Source of the DNA: Alphaproteobacteria bacterium
Lineage (GTDB): Bacteria > Pseudomonadota > Alphaproteobacteria > CACIAM-22H2
DNA length: 6,410 nucleotides
Assembly (NCBI GenBank): GCA_016869415.1
Contig: VGEI01000214.1
Span: 1-6,410 of the forward strand
Direction: 5' to 3'
In this document: piece after piece, positions 4,453 through 6,410 of the stretch
How positions within the stretch are numbered: position 1 is the stretch's first letter
How the letters are laid out: every line of letters starts with the position of its first letter
The notes under the pieces: generated by a model
Database searches by the model: none
Seen by the model: the letters and a program-made list of their open reading frames with translations, nothing else
What the model was told of the DNA's origin: nothing
Program-made: the position numbers and the translations under genes

Positions 4453-5301
4453 ATGCCCCTCGACGTCTTCCTCTTCGTGCTGGCGGCGGCGCTGCTGCAC
4501 GCCATCTGGAACGCCATGCTCAAGAGCGGCAGCGGCGACCGGCCCGGCATGATCAAGGGCTTTCAGGCCTCGCAGATCGTCCTCTCCCTCTGCCTCATAC
4601 CCTTCGTCGAGGTTCCGCCTGACGCCGCCTGGCCCTACCTGATCGCCAGCACGCTGATCAGCACGGCGATGTGGCTGATGCTCAACCGCGCCTACCAGAC
4701 CAGCGAGCTCAGCCTCATCTATCCGCTGGCCCGCGGCACCGGCCCGCTGGTCGTGGCCCTGCTCTCGGCATCGCTGCTCGACGAGACCTTGAGCCGTCCG
4801 GCGCAGCTCGGCGTGCTGCTCATCGGCCTCGGCATCACCAGCCTGGCGCTGGCCCGCGGGGCGGCGGGACTGCGCGACGGGCGCGCCGTGGCGCTCGCGC
4901 TGGCGATGGGCGGCCTCATCGGTATCTACACCATCCTCGACGGGCTGGGAGTTCGGGCGACCGGCAGTGCGGTGTCCTACCTCGCCTGGGTGGTGCTGGT
5001 CGCCTCGCTGCAGGCGATCGCCGTCATGTACTGGCTCCATCCGCCGCGCAGCGAACCGGCCGGACGCAGCGGCATGCGCGCCGGCATCGTTTCCGGCCTG
5101 CTCGCCTATGTCTGCTCGGGAATCATCCTCTGGGCCTACACCCAGGCGCCCATCGCCCTGGTCTCGGCCCTGCGCGAGACCAGCATCGTTTTCGCCGTGC
5201 TCATCGGCGTGATCGTGCTCAAGGAGAGGCTGAGCCTGGCGCGCCTCGCCTCGATCGCTACAGCGCTGATCGGCACGACGATTCTGAAGGTCAGCCGCTG
5301 A
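4453..5301 (+). CDS. EamA/DMT-superfamily transporter
   Basis: This 282-aa inner-membrane protein has about ten hydrophobic helices (roughly 3-22, 36-53, 60-80, 84-109, 113-133, 145-162, 172-195, 208-227, 232-254, 262-280). They form two EamA repeats. The ends of both repeats carry the family hallmarks: SLIYPLARGTGPLVVALLSA with LLDETLS (about 87-114), and ALRETSIVFAVLIGVIVLKE followed by RLS (239-261). Each hallmark has the conserved acidic DE/KE turn before the last helix. Members export small metabolites such as amino acids, or drugs, and the substrate cannot be told here. AGGA at 4438-4441 serves ATG 4453. It converges on the cupin gene with only 3 nt between the two stop codons. Confidence 0.94.
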   Translation: MPLDVFLFVLAAALLHAIWNAMLKSGSGDRPGMIKGFQASQIVLSLCLIPFVEVPPDAAWPYLIASTLISTAMWLMLNRAYQTSELSLIYPLARGTGPLVVALLSASLLDETLSRPAQLGVLLIGLGITSLALARGAAGLRDGRAVALALAMGGLIGIYTILDGLGVRATGSAVSYLAWVVLVASLQAIAVMYWLHPPRSEPAGRSGMRAGIVSGLLAYVCSGIILWAYTQAPIALVSALRETSIVFAVLIGVIVLKERLSLARLASIATALIGTTILKVSR

Positions 5302-5311
5302 ATCTCAGCGG
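5295..5311. terminator. Inverted repeat spanning both convergent stop codons
   Basis: CCGCTGA (5295-5301), ATC and TCAGCGG (5305-5311) are a perfect 7-bp inverted repeat. Each arm ends in the TGA stop of one gene: the EamA gene on the plus strand and the cupin gene on the minus strand. It could form a hairpin at both 3' ends. Much of the symmetry follows from both proteins ending in Arg (CGC) plus TGA, and no T-run follows, so a terminator role is doubtful. Confidence 0.25.
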
Positions 5312-5706
5312 TTCTCCCTGAACCACTTCACGATCGCCGGCATGTCGTCCTCAAAGCCGCCGGGGATGGAGAAGTTGAGGATGCCGACCTTCTTCTTCGT
5401 GCGGTTGGCGAAGTCGTGCGTCACGCCCGCGGGCGCGCAGACGAAAGTGCCGCGCGGCGCCCTGATCCAGCGTTTGCCGACCAGGAAGCTGGCCGTGCCT
5501 TCGATGACATAGAAGACGTCGTCTTCGCCCTCGTGGCTGTGAGCGCCGGGGCCGGGCGTGTTGGGCTCCAGCCACCATTCGGAGATCGAGTAGCGCCGCG
5601 CGGTTTCAGTACCGTCGGCTTTGAACACGGCGTGCATCGCCCCCATGCCGTATTTCCGGCCCTTGCCGGCGGGCAGCACGATGGGCTGGCGTTTCTTTGC
5701 TGGCAT
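5305..5706 (-). CDS. Single-domain cupin protein
   Basis: This 133-aa protein forms one small beta-barrel. Cupin motif 1 is seen as PGAHSHEGEDDVFYVIEG (residues 53-70), with His56 and His58 as metal ligands. The position that is usually Glu appears to be Asp63. Motif 2 is a perfect G-x5-P-x-G-x2-H-x3-N (Gly86, Pro92, Gly94, His97, Asn101). A metal site of His56, His58, Asp63 and His97 is therefore intact or slightly altered. The N-terminus is basic (MPAKKRQ) with no signal peptide. It is the third gene of the minus-strand unit, starting 14 nt after the barstar stop with GAGG just upstream of ATG 5704-5706. The reaction or ligand is unknown, because this compact cupin_2 type serves enzymes and binding proteins alike. 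A link to the RNase pair is suggested only by co-transcription. Confidence 0.93.
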   Translation of the reverse strand: MPAKKRQPIVLPAGKGRKYGMGAMHAVFKADGTETARRYSISEWWLEPNTPGPGAHSHEGEDDVFYVIEGTASFLVGKRWIRAPRGTFVCAPAGVTHDFANRTKKKVGILNFSIPGGFEDDMPAIVKWFRENR

Positions 5707-5720
5707 GAAGCCTCGCGATG

Positions 5721-5990
5721 TCAGGTGAGGATGAGCTTGAAATCGGCGCGCTCACTCTCGAGGTCGCGCAGCAGTTTGATCAATCTGTCGTAGTAAGAAC
5801 CGAGCTTGGGCCGGGCCCAGGCGTGATCGCGCCACACGATCTCGAGTGGGCCGGCGACATCGCCGGTCAGCGCATCCCACAGGGCATCGAGATTGCGCCC
5901 GAAATGCGCCGGCAGGCCGAGCTCGCGCTGCAGGGTGTTGTAGATCGCCTCCATGGTGTCGTGCGAGGCATCGAGGGTGACGGTTTTCAT
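5721..5990 (-). CDS. Barstar-family ribonuclease inhibitor
   Basis: This 89-aa cytoplasmic inhibitor is almost exactly the length of Bacillus barstar and aligns with it nearly gap-free. The barnase-binding helix reads LPAHFGRNLDALWDALTG (residues 26-43) and keeps Asp35, Trp38 and Asp39, the residues that plug the barnase active site. Tyr29 of the classical protein is His29 here. The second contact, Glu76, is replaced by Asp76, and Glu80 is kept. There is no signal peptide, as expected for a protein that protects the producing cell from its own RNase. Its ATG overlaps the RNase stop codon (ATGA, 5987-5990), which implies coupled translation so that inhibitor accompanies toxin. The longer open frame upstream of this ATG is a shadow of the RNase gene. 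Confidence 0.95.
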   Translation of the reverse strand: MKTVTLDASHDTMEAIYNTLQRELGLPAHFGRNLDALWDALTGDVAGPLEIVWRDHAWARPKLGSYYDRLIKLLRDLESERADFKLILT

Positions 5991-6410
5991 TTCGGCACTT
6001 CGAGGAACGTCCTGTAGTGGTCGGTGGTGACGAAGACGAGGCCGTCGCCCGAAAAGACCAGGCGGTGGGCACCGCGCCGCGCACATTGCGCGTCGAGATC
6101 GGCCTCGAACCAGCGCCGCCCGACCTTTTCGGGCAGGCGCTTCTCGCGGTTGAAGAACGGGTCGCCGCCGATCGTCCGGCCCGGCGCCACCCGGCAGAGG
6201 TCGCCGCCCGGCTTCCAGCCCAGCGCTTCGGCCTCCTTCTTGGTGATGTAGCGGGGGGGCAGCTTCTTCGTCTGGCGCAGGCTGTTCACGGCCTCGACGA
6301 AACCCGCGGCGTCGGCGAGCTCGGCCTGCCGGGCGAAGGCATGGAGCGGCCCCGTCTCGAGGGAATGGGTGTCGCGCGCTCCGGCTGGCCACGCCAGCAG
6401 GCCGAGGATA
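5987..6410 (-). CDS. Barnase-type secreted guanyl-preferring ribonuclease, 5' end outside the window
   Basis: The frame stays open to the right edge, giving 140 visible residues. It begins ILGLLAWPAGA-R, the hydrophobic core and likely cleavage region of a signal peptide, so the enzyme is exported. The GTG at 6287-6289 is internal, not the start. From residue 50 the protein follows barnase closely: LPPRYITKKEAEALGW, then VAPGRTIGGDPFFNRE, and near the end TTDHYRTF. Counting against Bacillus barnase, the catalytic residues are all present: Glu102 (barnase Glu73), Arg112 (Arg83), Arg116 (Arg87), His131 (His102) and Lys57 (Lys27). Two cysteines (72, 109), absent from Bacillus barnase, could form a disulfide suited to an exported protein. 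It would hydrolyse single-stranded RNA, preferring cleavage after G. No polymorphic-toxin or adhesin domain is visible. Barstar follows by ATGA overlap. Confidence 0.96.
   Translation of the reverse strand, partial: ILGLLAWPAGARDTHSLETGPLHAFARQAELADAAGFVEAVNSLRQTKKLPPRYITKKEAEALGWKPGGDLCRVAPGRTIGGDPFFNREKRLPEKVGRRWFEADLDAQCARRGAHRLVFSGDGLVFVTTDHYRTFLEVPK

Noticed and set aside
4324..5040. 238-codon minus-strand frame ending in a WTPAFAGVT-containing peptide
   Set aside because: That peptide is the known translation artefact of the dispersed palindrome. The rest is antisense to the EamA gene.
5991..6392. N-terminal extension of the barstar frame to a start at 6392
   Set aside because: It overlaps the RNase gene out of frame and is Arg/Pro-rich. 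ATG 5988-5990 gives exactly the barstar length and alignment.
5305..6410. Classical intracellular toxin-antitoxin module
   Set aside because: The RNase carries a signal-peptide-like N-terminus and the barnase fold, so this is a secreted RNase with a self-protection inhibitor rather than a type II module such as MazEF.

Overview
The window is high-GC bacterial DNA with compact genes, strong G/C preference at third codon positions and clear Shine-Dalgarno sequences. The protein families (a HIG1-type twin-membrane-segment protein, a DUF2189 membrane protein, an EamA transporter) and the intergenic palindromes of the GTCACCCCGG...CCGGGGT type suggest an alphaproteobacterium, perhaps Rhodospirillales-like or Hyphomicrobiales-like. 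The genus cannot be told from this sequence.

Left part (1-1500). The window opens inside the last 41 codons of a LuxR-type (GerE helix-turn-helix) regulator. A gene-poor, less GC-rich stretch follows, with several short inverted repeats, a T-run and five CTAG tetramers. Then come two small unrecognised ORFs (405-572 and 624-983) that share one reading frame and are separated by a TGA. After another stretch without a convincing gene, a HIG1-domain small membrane protein lies on the minus strand.

Centre (1500-4450). The divergent region at 1500-1658 is AT-enriched. It carries a palindrome, an imperfect 18-bp direct repeat, two hairpins and a perfect DnaA-box match. It precedes the most unusual gene of the window: two homing-endonuclease-associated repeats fused to a PD-(D/E)XK-like nuclease domain. 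A DUF2189 integral membrane protein and a 203-aa protein of unknown function follow on the plus strand. They are separated by a mosaic of dispersed palindromic repeats, and a related copy lies before the next gene. The 203-aa gene has its Shine-Dalgarno sequence buried in a perfect 9-bp hairpin.

Right part (4450-6410). An EamA/DMT-type exporter runs on the plus strand and converges, with a 3-nt gap, on a minus-strand operon. Read in its own direction, that operon encodes a secreted barnase-type ribonuclease (5' end outside the window), its intracellular inhibitor barstar (ATGA overlap), and a single-domain cupin 14 nt further on. The RNase keeps every catalytic residue I could align with Bacillus barnase, and the barstar keeps Asp35, Trp38 and Asp39. 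This is therefore very likely a functional exported toxin/self-protection pair. No phage, IS, CRISPR, tRNA or rRNA gene was seen.
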